Notes: generated by a model not told the origin, from the sequence alone. A DNA stretch of 64,000 bases from Ciona intestinalis (GCF_000224145.3 NC_020173.2:841624-905623); one strand, 5' to 3'; positions 14,201 through 27,300 are shown, numbered from the stretch's first letter. Translations and numbers: made by a program.

Positions 14201-17200
14201 TGATTAATGATTAGCACTGAAAGATTTTATTGTAAACTTGGAGTTCAATTTGTAGTAATATTTATACTTAAAAAAAAAAAAAATTTTAAATTATGTGGAT
14301 AATTAAAACACAAATGATTGTGTATTTCACCTGTTGTTGAACCAGGAGCTGTACTACTGGGATGTGTGTTTCCTATAAAATGTAAAAATTGTATGTATGT
14401 TGATAAAACATCAATGACTAAACAGAAAGCGTATTTTTAACTACTGCCAATATATTGTAACTACTTATAAGTTATATTGTAAGAAATTTTGCAGAGAGAA
14501 TAATGGAATATCACCCAAATTAACAAAGCTAATAGCTATCCCAACCAATTATTAAACTACATAAATTATGCACCGTTGGTAATTGTTGATTGGCCTACGG
14601 TTGTGGCTTGTGTTGTGTCAGGTGGTTGGGTTGTCACTACAGTTGTTTGAATGGTAGTGATTTCTGGTGTTGTAGCAGTGCTTGTAACAACTAATTAAAA
14701 TCATGGGAAGGTTTAATTAGCCTTCCTGTATTACTAACAAATGCTACTGAATATGCAGAGAAAATCAAATCTAACGATTGAAAGAATGTAACTTGCTTTA
14801 ACCTTAAGTGGCGCAAAAACGACTGTAGTTATAACACAGTGTTCTGTTTCATACACGTGCCTTACAGTGGTATACCAAACAGTTTTATTCAACAGTCTAG
14901 CAAGATAAGTCATTCAAATTAAATCAGGAGTATGTAAATACTCAACTACAAATTTAGTACATAAATATGCACCTCTGTTTTTTAACTTTGTGTTAAACAT
15001 TATTCACAAAAAGCGGAATTCTGCTTCCATTCAAAAACACACTTAAGCTTAATTATTAATAGGCGGAATTTTGTTTACCAAAGCGCAAACTTTACGAGGT
15101 GTTCAATATATTTCTATCCAATGTGAACATCAAGCTTTCCCTATGTCTACATTTTAAGAAAATGACAACTATAGAAATATATTTTCCAGCTACAATAAAT
15201 TTGCAAGATAAGTATGAATTAATGTCAATGCATTATATTGGTTACATTACCAGTACTGTCTGTCGTTGACTGCTGTGTTGTCACTTGAGCTGTAGTGGCT
15301 GTATTGACAATTGAAGTTTAATTAATGCACCATGTGATAAATCCAGCAAAGCCAAATTAATTAACATTTTAATTTACCAGTTTCAGCTGAAGTAACTGCA
15401 TCAGTGGTTGATAATGAAGGAGTGGACACTGATTGAATAACAAATGACAATAAGCAAAATTACTCTACACCGACACCAGCACAATTACAAGCAACGCCTA
15501 CACATCTAACATTCAAATAAGTAACTTTTATTACCTGTAGTTGCTGGTGTAGTAACTTGCTCAGTAGTAGATGAAGGAGTTGTCACTGTATTGGAAAAAT
15601 TAAACAAAGAATTAATGTGTATTTCTAGCAAAATCTGGTTACCAAATGGTCACAATGTTTTCAAGAGTATTACTATTTGTATTGTAAATGCCTATATTTT
15701 TTGAAACAATAGACCATTTACAATGAAAAGCAAAGTTAAAGTGAATTTTGAAACTAAAGCATCAAATGTACCTGTGGTGGCTTGTGTAGTAACCTGCTGA
15801 GTTGTGGAAGCTGGAGTTGTAACTAAATAAAAAATAAAAATGATAAAATATACATTTTTTTAAAAAAAGTCAATGTACAGTCAGAACAATCATAAAACCA
15901 GTAGCTGCAAAATTTTAAATAAGTGTTAAAATCATTACAAAAAAATAAAAAAGTTAAGATAAGTGTTGTAAAATCATTAAAAAATTCATAAACCTATTTT
16001 AAACAACATTTTTTTGAACTATGACCAGAAAATACTAAAATTTACGGACCTGGTGTTGTTTGTTGTTCAGTGGTTGACACAGGTGTGGTTACTATAATTA
16101 AAGCAGTGAAAATCATGCACGGTTATAACAATATATATTTTATCAACCAAGTTAACTTCATGCATGGTTAATGTCTTAAGCAAGACGCTTCTACAAGTCT
16201 AAAGTTTTTTTTATATTAGCTACTGTCTAAATTTGAACAAATTTTGCCTTTGTGTATTTAATTTTTTTTGTAACTACTTGGTAAAAAGCAACATAATGTC
16301 TAATATCACACCTGTGGTGGCTTCAGTAGTCACTTGTTCTGTTGTTGATACCGGTGTTGTGACTACAATTAAAATATCTATATTGCGGTGTGAATTAAAT
16401 TAATAACAAATTACACAATGAGAAAATATTGCATAGAAGTTGACTTAAATTTATAAAATTATTTAATTTGGTTAAATTACAATTTCGGTTTAATTAGTAA
16501 TGCTTTAATGTATTTCAGCTATGGATTAAATTCCTTTTGCACCTTACCTAACTTTACCATCATATTTTTAGCAAAAAAGTGAAAATAATTAGCAACAAAA
16601 AGCTGTTTTATGAATTCTCCCCACACCTGTGGTAGCTTCAGTAGTAACTTGCTCTGTAGTTGATAGTTGTGTTGTGACTACAATTAAAGTAAGAACATTT
16701 TGATCACATTGCAATTACTTTTAATTAAAAATAGAACTAACTAATTTGGTTTCATTAAATTATATTTACTAAAGAATGTACGTATCTTCACTACAGATTA
16801 AACTAATTTTGTAACTTCACCTCTACCGATGATTAATTATTTTGCCACAACCTAAAATTCTAAAAAGCAGCTTAAACAGAATGCCTAATCTCACACCTGT
16901 GGTGGCTTCAGTAGTCACTTGTTCTGTAGTTGATAACGGTGTTGTTACTACAATTAAAAAAAATATTGCAGTGTGAATTAATAACAAATTCCAGGATGGA
17001 ACAATGTTGTTGTATTGTGATAAAATTAAAAATGTTTCAAACCTTGCTGAGTTGTTGCTTCAGTTGTCTCCGGCTGTGTTGTTTCCATTGTAGTTGGCTC
17101 AGGAGTTGTGACTAATATTTAAGGGAAACTTAAACAGAACAAACTTACCAGTGGCAGTTTCACCATATAAGCATCGTTAGTATTTTAATTAAGCTTGGTT

Positions 17201-20200
17201 AAGCAATGACGTAGCTACAGCTATGTCTAAAGCATGTTTGCTTTATGATAAATCAAAATTGTTATAACGCAATTTTAGTTTTATAGGAAATGCCCCCACT
17301 CCACTCGCTATTTTGTGAAAAATTACAAACACCAAAAATAAGCGAATTAATAAATGTGTTACAACCAGACAATTTGGTTGAAGTATTAAAAGAATGTGTT
17401 TAGTACAATATTCTTGATCTAAATCTAAAGTTCCTCAACTTTTGCAAAGCCACTGTGCATAGCCGCCACCTTGCAGCAAAATCATTTACTCTGCAAATCA
17501 GTTTTTCAACTAATTTTCATCGCCTGACTGCACACTTACCAGAGTTGACAGTAATGGACACGGGATCAGATCTTCGATTTGGAGACGCAACGTCAACATC
17601 AATGTTTACTGCAACAATCTACAACAAGAATTGACAAATAAAAACACAACTGATACCAGTAAAAGCAATACAATTGGTAGATGCTGCCATCATTGGGGGC
17701 AAATGTGTCTTTGTACAAGACAATTAACGATACTTCTACCATTGTCTATCATACATTAACAAAACAAAATTAGCAACAAATGTAAGTATTTATACCTCTA
17801 TTATATCTGAAAATGTAGTAGTTGTACCCAGAGGGTCATAAATTAGATATCCAGCTTTTGTGACATCATAAGGTGAAGTGACTTCATAGATAAAAGTTCC
17901 CTGTGAATTAAGAAACATATATTTAAAGGGCAGACAAGTATCAGACCAGCAAATATAAAAGGAGGATGAGGACATTGCCCTAAACATGTCTGAGCGACTT
18001 GCCGTTTATTCAAGATTAAATCTGTATCTTCAAGATCATTCTGTATAGTTTTAAGCATTTTTCTCTGAGATTTGTAACTTAAAACACAAACTTTTACACT
18101 TTAATAAGATATAATAATTACTTTTATGATCAACAAAGTTAAGTGTGAAACTGTAAGATAGTATGTGGTGTACCACTACCAAAAAGTGGCTAATATATTT
18201 TATCATTTTAAACTGTACTTCTATATGTGAGTGTCCAGCGAAAAAAAGAGATGCTTACGTTGTTATCGGCATCAGTGGTTGTAAATTGAAATGGTGTGTT
18301 TCCTTCTTCATCTTCAGTTACATATGCTATTGAGTTAGCATTACTTGCTTGAATGTATCCAATACTTGCAGAAGATGAAACAGTTACCATAGGTTTGTGT
18401 TGGTCAACAGACATAACAGCATCAATCTAAAACAAACATTGTATTTTCACTTTAACATTTGTATCCGATCAATATATTAAAAGGTAAACAAGAAAACAGC
18501 GCCTTTAGTGTACAATATACTCTGTGTATCAAATGATTTCAGCTTTTGTCACAAATTTAAAAGCCATTAAGTAGGCTGTACAAAACTAACAACATTTGTT
18601 TTAGTTTTATCCACCTGCGTTAATTGGTAGTTTATCAAACTAATAAAATATACCTAAAATATCAAATACCCAGCAAACTGAGTTAAGCATTACAAAACTA
18701 TTAATCTATAGCTTCAACACTAAAGTTTCCATACAATGACTTACAGTTAAATATGTTAATGAAGACTTTCCTGTGTCTTCAGTTGCTGACACTGAGATTG
18801 AAAACTTGGTAATTCCAGAAGTTGCTTCCAAAGCTTTTTTCATTGATACGACACCAGTTGTTGGATCGATTTGAAAATATTCAGTGTATGTAGAAGGATC
18901 GCCTATCATTCCAATATTGTCAAAATTAGTTTATTTATAAAAACATGTGAGATGAAAAGTTAGTAATTGACTTTCGTTTAAAAATCCTACCATGCAGTAG
19001 AAATAAATTGACTTTTAGTTTACTGCACAATATACAATAACGTATTGCTATTTTATCTGGATACAAAATGTAATTGCAAAAAAACACTGACAACCAATCA
19101 ATAAAATTTTATTTAAAGAAAACTTTAAATAAAACATGTAACATATTTTAAATATACCATTTACCATTCACAAATCCGTATCTAATTGCGGAATTAAGTT
19201 TCACATCTAAATCTTTAGCTTCTATTGATGAACTCGTAAAATTGACCTTTAAAATGTAAGAGTATGTTTAACTTTTAAAAATTTGTTAAAAAATATAATT
19301 TTAATTTCTTTTGCAATTTTATGCATTTAAAATAAAAACTTTATCTTTTCTTACAGTGAAAAACTTTTCTATAAAGCTACTACAAATTTTTCAACATGCA
19401 AATAAAATATTTTATTTTCAATTACTTACATTAGTTTCTCCATACACAACAGTTGCAGTGTATAATGGTGGAACAAGAATGTTCCCAACTTCAACAGTTG
19501 GTTGAAACTGAGGAGCATGATTATCATCATCAGTAATGGTAATACGAACAACAGTTTCAGTGTTTTGTATCAAAGTACCTCCCACATTATCAAATCCACT
19601 GGTTGTTGCTGATCTGAAAAATGAAGAAGCCTTTATATTTACATAAATATAAAATAATTCACTTAATAATTAAACATGAAAACACACGCAAGCATAAAAA
19701 AGAGATTTTTCTAATGTTGTTTCCATAATAGGTGAAACTTGAACTACATTATTAGTACAAGAATAAGTATTGTTTAAAAAATGTGAAAAGTTTTAAAAGC
19801 ACATTAGTAAAGAATTATTATTATGGTTCAGTCACCATCAACTATCTATTAACAAACATATTTTTATCCACATGAATTGTTAGAGTGTGAGCTATATTCT
19901 ACAAATAATCAACCACATAAACACAACTTACATTGTAATATTATGCATTTCGAATGACTGAATTGGATTTTTGATTGTTATTATTCCACTTGAACCAGTT
20001 AGTGCAAACACATCAGCAGGAGTTTGGTCAACAATTGAGTAGGCCACGGTATTTACTTCTTCATCTGTTGCTGAAACTACAATAACTTGTGAACCAACAC
20101 TTGTTCCCTGTATTGAATATACATTTATTAAAAAATAATTTGCTGAATATTTGTTGCTTGTGATCGAAGTCTATTATGTTATCATTTTCCTGCCACACGA

Positions 20201-20748
20201 GAATAAATACATTAAATTCATAAACGATACTTACATCACCCAGTGATGTTGCATAAGGTTCCCCTTGAAACATTGGTGGATTGATATTAATCTTTCTTAC
20301 ATCGATCCGTAAAGTAGTGGGCTGTAAATAGCATAAGGTAACAATTTATTTCAACAATATGTGATAATGCATTGTACTTACTATTGGTGGACCTGGAAAT
20401 GCAGTTAAAAAACAATTAAGTTTTCCACTAATTTGTGTACCGTCATCACGAGTGATATTAACACCAGATTTTACAATAAGTGTATCTGCACTTATGTTAA
20501 AATATTTAGTTAGCTCTGAATCCAGTTGAAGTGTGTAATCAATGCCATTAGTTCCTTCAACTCCACCATCCCATGCTGTGCTGTTAGCAGGAGCATATTC
20601 ATATACAGAACCAGAGCCGTCAGTAACCGTGCAGATTTGACCTGAGAAGTCTTTGTTAGAATAATTTCAATGTAAAATAACAAGGTACTTTACCTTTACT
20701 GTAGTTTAAAGTGCCAATCAAACACAACAGAAAATATAGCTTTATCAT
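8202..20748 (-). CDS. Single-pass receptor: cadherin-like ectodomain, mucin stalk, TM, tyrosine-kinase-like pseudokinase
   Basis: 35 exons read by eye: 20748-20694, 20641-20382, 20321-20235, 20107-19932, 19613-19430, 19246-19165, 18902-18745, 18426-18259, 17900-17796, 17618-17540, thirteen stalk exons (17111 to 13433), 12975-12794, 12539-12455, 12178-12022, 11595-11406, 11238-11150, 10904-10783, 10701-10560, 10341-10239, 9995-9925, 9740-9597, 9449-9347, 8318-8202. They total 3741 bases, 1246 aa, with all phases agreeing. Residues 1-17 are a signal peptide. Residues about 19-451 hold cadherin-type repeats (VSATDEE; ITDDDNHAPQF, a DxNDxxPxF variant; IEAKDLD). Residues 452-745 form a Thr/Ser stalk, 756-781 the TM, and 807-950 an acidic linker. 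Residues 951-1208 are kinase-like: TGSFGSLQLV, YLHS, DIWSFGVLMWEV and GCWNERSRMRPD are kept. The HRD loop reads VHCHLQAKC and DFG reads DVE, so it should be catalytically dead. I do not recognise a named orthologue; RET and Cad96Ca-type cadherin kinases share the layout only. Confidence 0.85.
8655..8981 (-). CDS. Alternative 3'-terminal exon of the pseudokinase receptor
   Basis: Lies in the intron between the last two receptor exons. An acceptor (aatttgtag|GAACAT) opens a frame of exactly 109 codons ending in a stop. It is in phase 0, as needed after the donor at 9347. It would replace the 38-residue tail ending DQEEDFTAF with a 108-residue tail starting EHFTNQKVRLGKVSS and containing LPPIAGARLPPIKPKF. 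The repeated LPPI and the basic, cysteine-containing end (CKIVLAKPRNNC) have no family I recognise. It could also be a chance open frame, but frame, phase and acceptor all agree. Confidence 0.5.
   Translation of the reverse strand, partial: EHFTNQKVRLGKVSSRVMPLSIGHKLPPIAGARLPPIKPKFNKYVPDERYRLIAFECNDTSIHSICMKHLVFRVDSIIALALNPIKFYNTARPVIKCKIVLAKPRNNC
9060..9270 (-). repeat. Old tRNA-SINE fragment in receptor intron
   Basis: Weak match to the SINE middle and head: GGCAACCCATAAATAACCAC, CAGTGTCTTGTTCAAAGACA, ATGGTAGCAACATTAGGACT and TTTAACCACTAAGC. Highly diverged. Confidence 0.45.
11777..12015 (-). repeat. Diverged tRNA-SINE in receptor intron
   Basis: Begins ATGAATGAATAAATGTCACT and keeps GTTACTTTGTAGGTGAATG and CCCATTAGTGACTACTAATT. 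The head is lost. It abuts the donor of the acidic-linker exon at 12022. Confidence 0.6.
13433..17111 (-). repeat. Tandem array of Thr-rich mini-exons (mucin stalk)
   Basis: Thirteen exons of the receptor gene, all starting and ending in phase 1: 17111-17043, 16947-16897, 16677-16627, 16362-16312, 16091-16050, 15822-15772, 15585-15535, 15428-15378, 15298-15251, 14690-14574, 14372-14331, 13879-13682, 13492-13433. Six of them are exactly 51 bases (17 codons) with a consensus close to VTTPxSTTEQVTTEATT. The exons near 16.9, 16.6 and 16.3 kb also share intron flanks (CAATTAAA after the acceptor side, AAAAAGC before the donor side), which shows duplication of units of roughly 300 bases. The product is a dense O-glycosylation stalk between the cadherin part and the membrane. 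Any exon can be skipped without breaking the frame. Confidence 0.85.
14780..14880 (-). repeat. Truncated tRNA-SINE tail fragment
   Basis: GAATGTAACTTGCTTTAACC and CGACTGTAGTTATAACACAG match the SINE 3' half. It lies in a stalk intron. Confidence 0.5.
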
Positions 20749-20759
20749 CTTTCTTTCAT

Positions 20760-22470
20760 TATTTTAACTAACTTTGAATTTGAAAACCAACTTTAAATTT
20801 GAAATTTTTTTAACGATAAGTTTATGTATCAAAGAACGTTAAACTGGTACCAGTAAATGGTTTATACTTTTTCTTCTTATTTAACTTTCTAACTCAAAAA
20901 TTCAAAACCATATGACCTAACCTCAACATTCGCTAACTGAACATAGAGAAGGATGAAAAGGGAACGACACTTGAACTGATTGAAGCACTCTTCACTTACT
21001 ACATACTTGACATGATTCATCGTTAAATTAGCGAAAACGCTGAGGCACTTCAAATATTTAAAATCTAACTCAATATATTAATGTGGTTCATTGTACTATT
21101 AGCCTGCTTTCTTTAGTACAAACTGAATGTATTGAATCGCTGTTGAAAATTATCTAGCTATGAGCTTATAGGCACATGAACAATTTATACCCCGCATTAT
21201 AAATTTTTTCAATTATTAACTAAAGTGTTATTGCATGTTTACCCATTGATAAAGTCTTCACAAGGGTAACAGGCACGAAAGAACTGGCAGTCCAAAACAA
21301 ACACACTTTTAATTCACTGTGTTTACTTTTAGCAAATACAATGTTGGTGTAATGTTTAATTTAAAAGAAAAGAAGTTGAATGGATAATGATTACAAAATA
21401 AACTCATCTACTCCTATCTGTATGTTTAACTGTATTTGAATATTATTTCAATTTTAACAATGCAATTTTCTATAAATGGCACTAAACACTTACTGCAGTT
21501 TCATGCATAATAAATATTTAATTAGGGAAGTAACCATAGATCGTACAAAATTTATCAAACACTTACATTATAAAGGTAAAAAAAACAAAGCTTTAAATTT
21601 GTTTGAAATTTATTCAAAAATATAAATAAAAAAATGTGTGCATATGCAGAAAATGTGAGTTTTATTGGAAGTCAAAATCAGAAAAAGATACATCATATAT
21701 ATTTTTACATATTCTAGATATAAGTCAGCTGTTGTCAGCTAGGATGGCCTAAAGTTACTTAAATATTTTTAATGCATGAAAATGTCATCTGTATATATGT
21801 TTATTGTTCTAAAACTAGCAGACGTTATAGTTATCAAGTTTTAAAATGTAACAAATTTACAGTTTAAAAAAACATAATATAAATATAAAATCATAATACA
21901 CAAAAGTAAAAAAAATGAAAGTATGTTTTATTTTGAGAAGTGCGATTGGAAAAATTAGCAACAAAATATCTTTGTTCAAGTAGGGAAACCTGTAATTCTT
22001 TAGTGAGGCAATGGCTTTCACTTCTAAGCAATAACTTTTAAAGAGAGTGAATTAACTTATTTGCTCTTTTGTTATAAAAGTTTGTAGCAGATTGTGCAAT
22101 TAGGTTTCAATAGTAAATTCCCCTTTTTATCATTTCTTGCAACTTTCACAACAAACACTATTAATATACAAAGGCAATATTGTTGTGTGAAACATAGTCA
22201 CTTTATATAAAACCAAATTATTTATACCTTCGTCATTATTTATTTCACAATATGATTTTATTGGGTACCAGTATACAGTCCTCTTGTAATGCATGGCGAA
22301 AACTGAAAAATAATGCAAAACATTACAGATGTGGTTAGGGGTTGGTGTATGTCATAGCTAGTGGATTTTTCACTAGCATTAGGTGTTAAATTGTTTTCAA
22401 GTAAACTGGGCTTAATCTATAAATGAAACGAGGTTTAACAAGGGAAAAGTGGTAACAATAAATAATTGTG
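20760..22470. other. Gene-poor spacer
   Basis: Upstream of the receptor gene, so its promoter should lie in the first few hundred bases. No coding frame, RNA gene or clear repeat copy is seen. Confidence 0.5.
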
Positions 22471-22580
22471 AATGAATGAATGAATGTAACTTATTTTAGT
22501 CTCGCGTGGCCGGAAAACGACAGTCGTTATAGCACGAGTTTAACACCTCGTGCCAGCTTACGAGGTTCCATGTAAGTTAC
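22471..22580 (-). repeat. tRNA-SINE cut by an assembly gap
   Basis: Starts GAATGAATGAATGAATGTAA and reads through GGAAAACGACAGTCGTTATA to TTACGAGGTTCCATG, then runs into the N-gap at 22581. Confidence 0.75.
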
Positions 22581-22630
22581 NNNNNNNNNNNNNNNNNNNN
22601 NNNNNNNNNNNNNNNNNNNNNNNNNNNNNN
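22581..22630. other. Assembly gap (50 N)
   Basis: Run of N. Confidence 1.
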
Positions 22631-22784
22631 ACATACGAGTTTATGTTGATTTTAATCTTACTTCGTGCGGTGGCTGGTGCCAAAAAACCCTATACGCAGA
22701 AACCATATAGACTTTTCAAGTTTGTTTTTTTCTGTGCATATGTGCTGGTGTTGTTTTGAATATTCTCTCTACCCGATGTATATA

Positions 22785-22982
22785 TATAGTAGGGTGGAAG
22801 AAGGTGGGACACCTTTTCGTTTAGTTTTCTCTTTCCATTTGGTAGTAAACAAAGAACATTCAATGAATTATAAAACCGTATCCTCACGACTTCCACGGAC
22901 TGTTGTTAATTTTTTAAAACACGATCAGGCTATTTGGATATTATGTATTAAAAGTGTCCCATCTCCCCCCACCCTACTATAG
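22785..22982 (+). mobile_element. MITE copy 1 (family description)
   Basis: About 195 bases with TIRs of roughly 25 bases (TAGTAGGGTGG...GGGACAC and its complement), bounded by TA-rich sequence. This suggests a TA target and a Tc1/mariner-like parent. The inside has a constant order: TTCTCGTCCCATTTGGTAGT, AAACAAAGAACATTCAAAGA, ATAAAACCGTATCCTCACGA, TGTTAATTGTTTAAAACACG, GATCAGGATATTTGGATATT. It has no coding capacity. Ciona is known to carry a MITE called Cimi-1; whether this is that family is from memory and unchecked. Confidence 0.85.
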
Positions 22983-23206
22983 CAAAATAGCGGTGGTTTT
23001 AAGATACAAATATCCCTTGGTATAGATATCCTCCATGTCTCCTTTAGGAAAATAGCAATTCTCGCCTAGACCGGACACGTCAATAAATGTTAATCTGTGT
23101 TTGTATTGTTAAATTAATAATAGTTAAGTTTGATGCGATTAATTAGCTTAATTTATTACAAGTTTTAAATAAATAGCGCTGTCATTCTTAACTGTTAAAT
23201 GTATGG

Positions 23207-23477
23207 NNNNNNNNNNNNNNNNNNNNNNNNNNNNNNNNNNNNNNNNNNNNNNNNNNNNNNNNNNNNNNNNNNNNNNNNNNNNNNNNNNNNNNNNNNNNNN
23301 NNNNNNNNNNNNNNNNNNNNNNNNNNNNNNNNNNNNNNNNNNNNNNNNNNNNNNNNNNNNNNNNNNNNNNNNNNNNNNNNNNNNNNNNNNNNNNNNNNNN
23401 NNNNNNNNNNNNNNNNNNNNNNNNNNNNNNNNNNNNNNNNNNNNNNNNNNNNNNNNNNNNNNNNNNNNNNNNNNNNN
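23207..23477. other. Assembly gap (271 N)
   Basis: Run of N. Confidence 1.
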
Positions 23478-23608
23478 AACTGAGCGACATACCAGATTAC
23501 GCTGACTCACTTATTAAAGGAAANGTTACAGTATGTAGGTATAGGTACACGTAGACACAATGAACGTTTTAATATTAAAGTGTAGAAAATTAACGAATAC
23601 GAGAAAAT

Positions 23609-23672
23609 AAGTCAGCATAGTATGCATTTTCAGTCAGCATAGCAGATATTTTCAGTCAGCATAGTATGTATT
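23609..23672 (+). repeat. Short tandem repeat, about 25-base unit, three copies
   Basis: The block CAGTCAGCATAG followed by an ATTTT stretch occurs three times in a row. No function is evident. Confidence 0.7.
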
Positions 23673-23697
23673 TTTTTTAAAAAAGTCATAATATACA

Positions 23698-23880
23698 TAT
23701 AGTAAAGTGAGGCGTGACATTTAGCACATAATATTCAATTATCCTGATCGTTTTCGAAACAAATACCAACGCTGTATAGGAGTCGTGATTATGCGTTTTT
23801 TAATTTTGCATGTTCTTAGTTTACTACCAATGAGGACGAGAAAATATGAAGCGATGTTCCATCTTCCCACCCTACTATAT
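23698..23880 (-). mobile_element. MITE copy 2
   Basis: Reverse orientation (starts TTTAGCACATAATATTC, ends CATCTTCCCACCCTACTATA). The left TIR is worn. Confidence 0.75.
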
Positions 23881-24365
23881 TAATCTTCAAGAATTATATG
23901 ATTATGATCAAATATTATGCACCTTACTTTTAAACTTATAAACATATATAGCCTACTAGTAATTTATTTTACTCATTTGATGTAGATTTAAGACACAATT
24001 AAGAACTGAGAAGTAACAAAAACTAAGACCAAATGTTGGACGAAAAAAGATTTCTATGACAACTACGTGCCCAACAACCCGACTGTGGCAAGACAGCCAT
24101 GTTTGCCGCTTTGTTTGCTGTATACTTAGTATGGCCGGATGAATACGATGTGTTTACATTGGTTCAGTCGAACATATTGCATGTTCATAACAGCCCGTTA
24201 AAGAACAGATTGTGCGCGATAAATACTGGTAACAGATTTTGCTGTGCGGGTCAACAGGGTTCTTTAAGTATTTTATTGTAACTTGAATAGCTGCGTATAA
24301 ATAGGAATTTTAATAATAGGAACTTAGAAATTACTTAATAGAAATAGGAACTTATCATATTAAAC

Positions 24366-27300
24366 ATGCCGTACACAGAAAGCTTGACTTTAAATACAGG
24401 GGCAAAAATGCCTTTGTTGGGATTCGGAACGTGGCAGGTTTGTAGAAGATCGTTTAAGCAACAATACAAGTAGTAGGATGGGAGGAGATGAGACACCTTT
24501 TCAATCCATTTTCTTGTCCCATTTGGTATTAAACAAAGAACCTTCAAAGAAATATAAAATTGTATCCTAACGACTTCCATAAACCGTTGTTAATTGTTTA
24601 AAATATGATCAGGATAATGAAATATTATGTGCTGATCGGGTGTCCCGTCTTCCCCACCCTACTATATATGCAGTAATATAAAACGTGCATGCGTGTTAAG
24701 TGTCTGCATACATCTATTAATGCGCATAGGCTGTGTTTTACTGCACACGTCGCATATAAAGCGAAATAAAATTATTGGCCATTCAGACACCAAAGGAAGA
24801 AATCAAAAAGTGTGTTGAACTCGCCATCGATGAGGGTTATCGTCATATAGACGGTGCTTGGGTTTATCAAAACGAAGAAGGAATCGGAGAGGCAGTTGAA
24901 GCAAAGATTAAAGAAGGAATAATAAAACGTGAAGATATTTTCATTACGAGTAAGGTAAGAACTTCCGTTGAAGATTCTTTGATATTTCGCCTGCAGCAAA
25001 AACGTGTGTAAAGTTTAACCTAAATAACTAGCTAGTTGGAATAATATGTATTCATAATATGCACAGGTTAACATAGTAGGTTTGGAGAAGATGAGACAAT
25101 CTTTCAATCTGTTTTCTCGTCCCATTTTGTAGTAAACCAGAACATTTAAAGAATTATAAAACCGTATCCTCACACTCCCATAGACCGTTGTTAATTGTTT
25201 AAAACACGATAAGGGTATTTGAATATAATGTGCTAAAGATGTCCCATCTTTCCATACCCTACTATAGGCTACTTAAACAACATTACTGTAATAATTCCCG
25301 CGAATCTAATCCTGACCTGGAGCTCATAGAGTTGGACGATTCTTGTGTAAAGAAATACAGTAAGAACCTGGTGCTGTACGAAAACGTAACAGACAAAATC
25401 AAGTTCCAATTGTTTATTAAAATATTTACCGTTTGTTTGACTCAACTGACATCGTCGGTCTCTTATTTAAATATCTTCTATTTGGATTTTGTGTGTTATG
25501 TATTCGTAGCACCAGATCCTTACAAAACAGCATTACGTTTGCACCCAATGTCTTGTAATATTCAACGGATATACACTGTGTAAACAACATAACATTTGAT
25601 TGTGTAACAGCTTTGGAGCACATTTCACGAGGCTGATGACGTCAGAGAATCTCTCCTTGAAACACTTAGCTTGTTGAAAACTGATTACGTTGACTTGTAC
25701 CTTATGCACTGGCCATGGTCTATGAAGGTATATATGTGTATTTTGACACGTAGCATTTTCTTTTGAAAATTGCATAAAACAATAAAAGTTGAACGTAAAT
25801 TATAGCAGGTAAGATTTTTTTATTAATTGAACCGTTAACCATAGAATGTAGTTTTTACGTTAAATATTGTGCTGCAATCTTTAATATATAGTATGGTGGA
25901 GAATAAGGGACACATGTTGCACATAATATCCAAAAATCCCGATCGTGTTGTTTTAAAGAATTAACAACGGTTTATGGGAGTCGGGAGAATACAGTTTTAT
26001 AATTCTTTGAATGTTTTTTGTTTACTACCAAATGAGACGAGAAAATAGAATGGAAAGATGTTCCGTCTCCCCCATCCTACTATATATGAGTGGTTGCGCG
26101 TGTCACACCATTGCAAATATACATTGTTTAGGTTTAACCTGCAGTTATGCTTACGCTAAAGATAGTTATACTTGGATTCTTATATATTCTGTGTGTGGTA
26201 ACAACAACGTCAATTGATTCAGTGTAGTATTTAGTATGTAACAAATATTTGTATAATTTCAGAAAGTTGGAAAAGAGATTTTACCGAAGGACGAAAACGG
26301 CAAATTCCTCTACACCGATGTGGATTACGTAGATGCTTGGAAGGTTAATATCATTGGAGAAATTCTCGCAACAATCTGTCATAATCTTACATTAACTAAC
26401 AGGCCATGGAGTCCGTGTGCAAAGAAGGTTTGGCAAAAAACATCGGCGTTTCAAACTTCAATGAGTTTCAAGTTAGTCGGCTGTTGAAGGAATGTACAGT
26501 TGTACCAGCTGTCAATCAAATGGAAGTACATCCATATCTGGCTGATACGAAGAGAATTGAATTCTTTCAGTCGAAAGGAATTCGAGTTACAGCATACAGT
26601 CCCCTTGGATCTGCTCAACGGCCTTGGTAGATATAACACTGTAATTAAGTTTAATGTTTTTATTTGCAGTTTATTAAGACGAGTTCAATTATTGCCTAAA
26701 ACAAAAGAAGATGGTGTATTTTTTTCTAAACATTTGTTGATTTATATTTTTTTATTTCTAGGGGGAAACCTGAAGAACCGGTGGTTTTAAATGATCCAAC
26801 GTTAAACTCTGTAGCGAAAAGGCTTGGTAAAACAGCGGCCCAAGTCGCACTGCGGTTTCAAATCCAGCGTGACGTCATTGTGATTCCTAAAAGTGTTAAA
26901 CCACACCGAATCAGAGAGAATGCTCAAGTAAATTATACATAGTAAAATGGGGGAAGATGGGACACCGTTTTTGTCTACTTTCTCATGCTATTTGGTAGTA
27001 AACAAAGAAAATTCAAAGAATTATAAAACCGTATCCCAAAGACTTCACTATACCGTTGCTAATTGTTTAAAACACAATCAGGGTAATTGGATATTATGTG
27101 CTAAATGTGTCCTGTCTCCTCCAACCTACTTTGTAATATGAACTTACTGCTAATACAAGAAGCATAATTTTTTTTGGCAAGATATCTTTTTTAATTTCAC
27201 ACTTACAATATTTGCCAGAAGATTTCTTGCAGACTTAAAGCATTAGCGGCAAACACGTTTTATTTTACTACACCTACTTCTACATAAGTAAATATTTACT

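Noticed and set aside
23148-23510. Long open frames across 23.2-23.5 kb
   Set aside because: They consist of N from the assembly gap.
25230-25583. 117-codon open frame with a charged stretch ([20 protein letters not shown]) in AKR intron 2
   Set aside because: Partly overlaps a MITE, has no convincing acceptor or donor at the edges of the charged part, and no family is recognised. It could be a remnant of another gene but cannot be supported.
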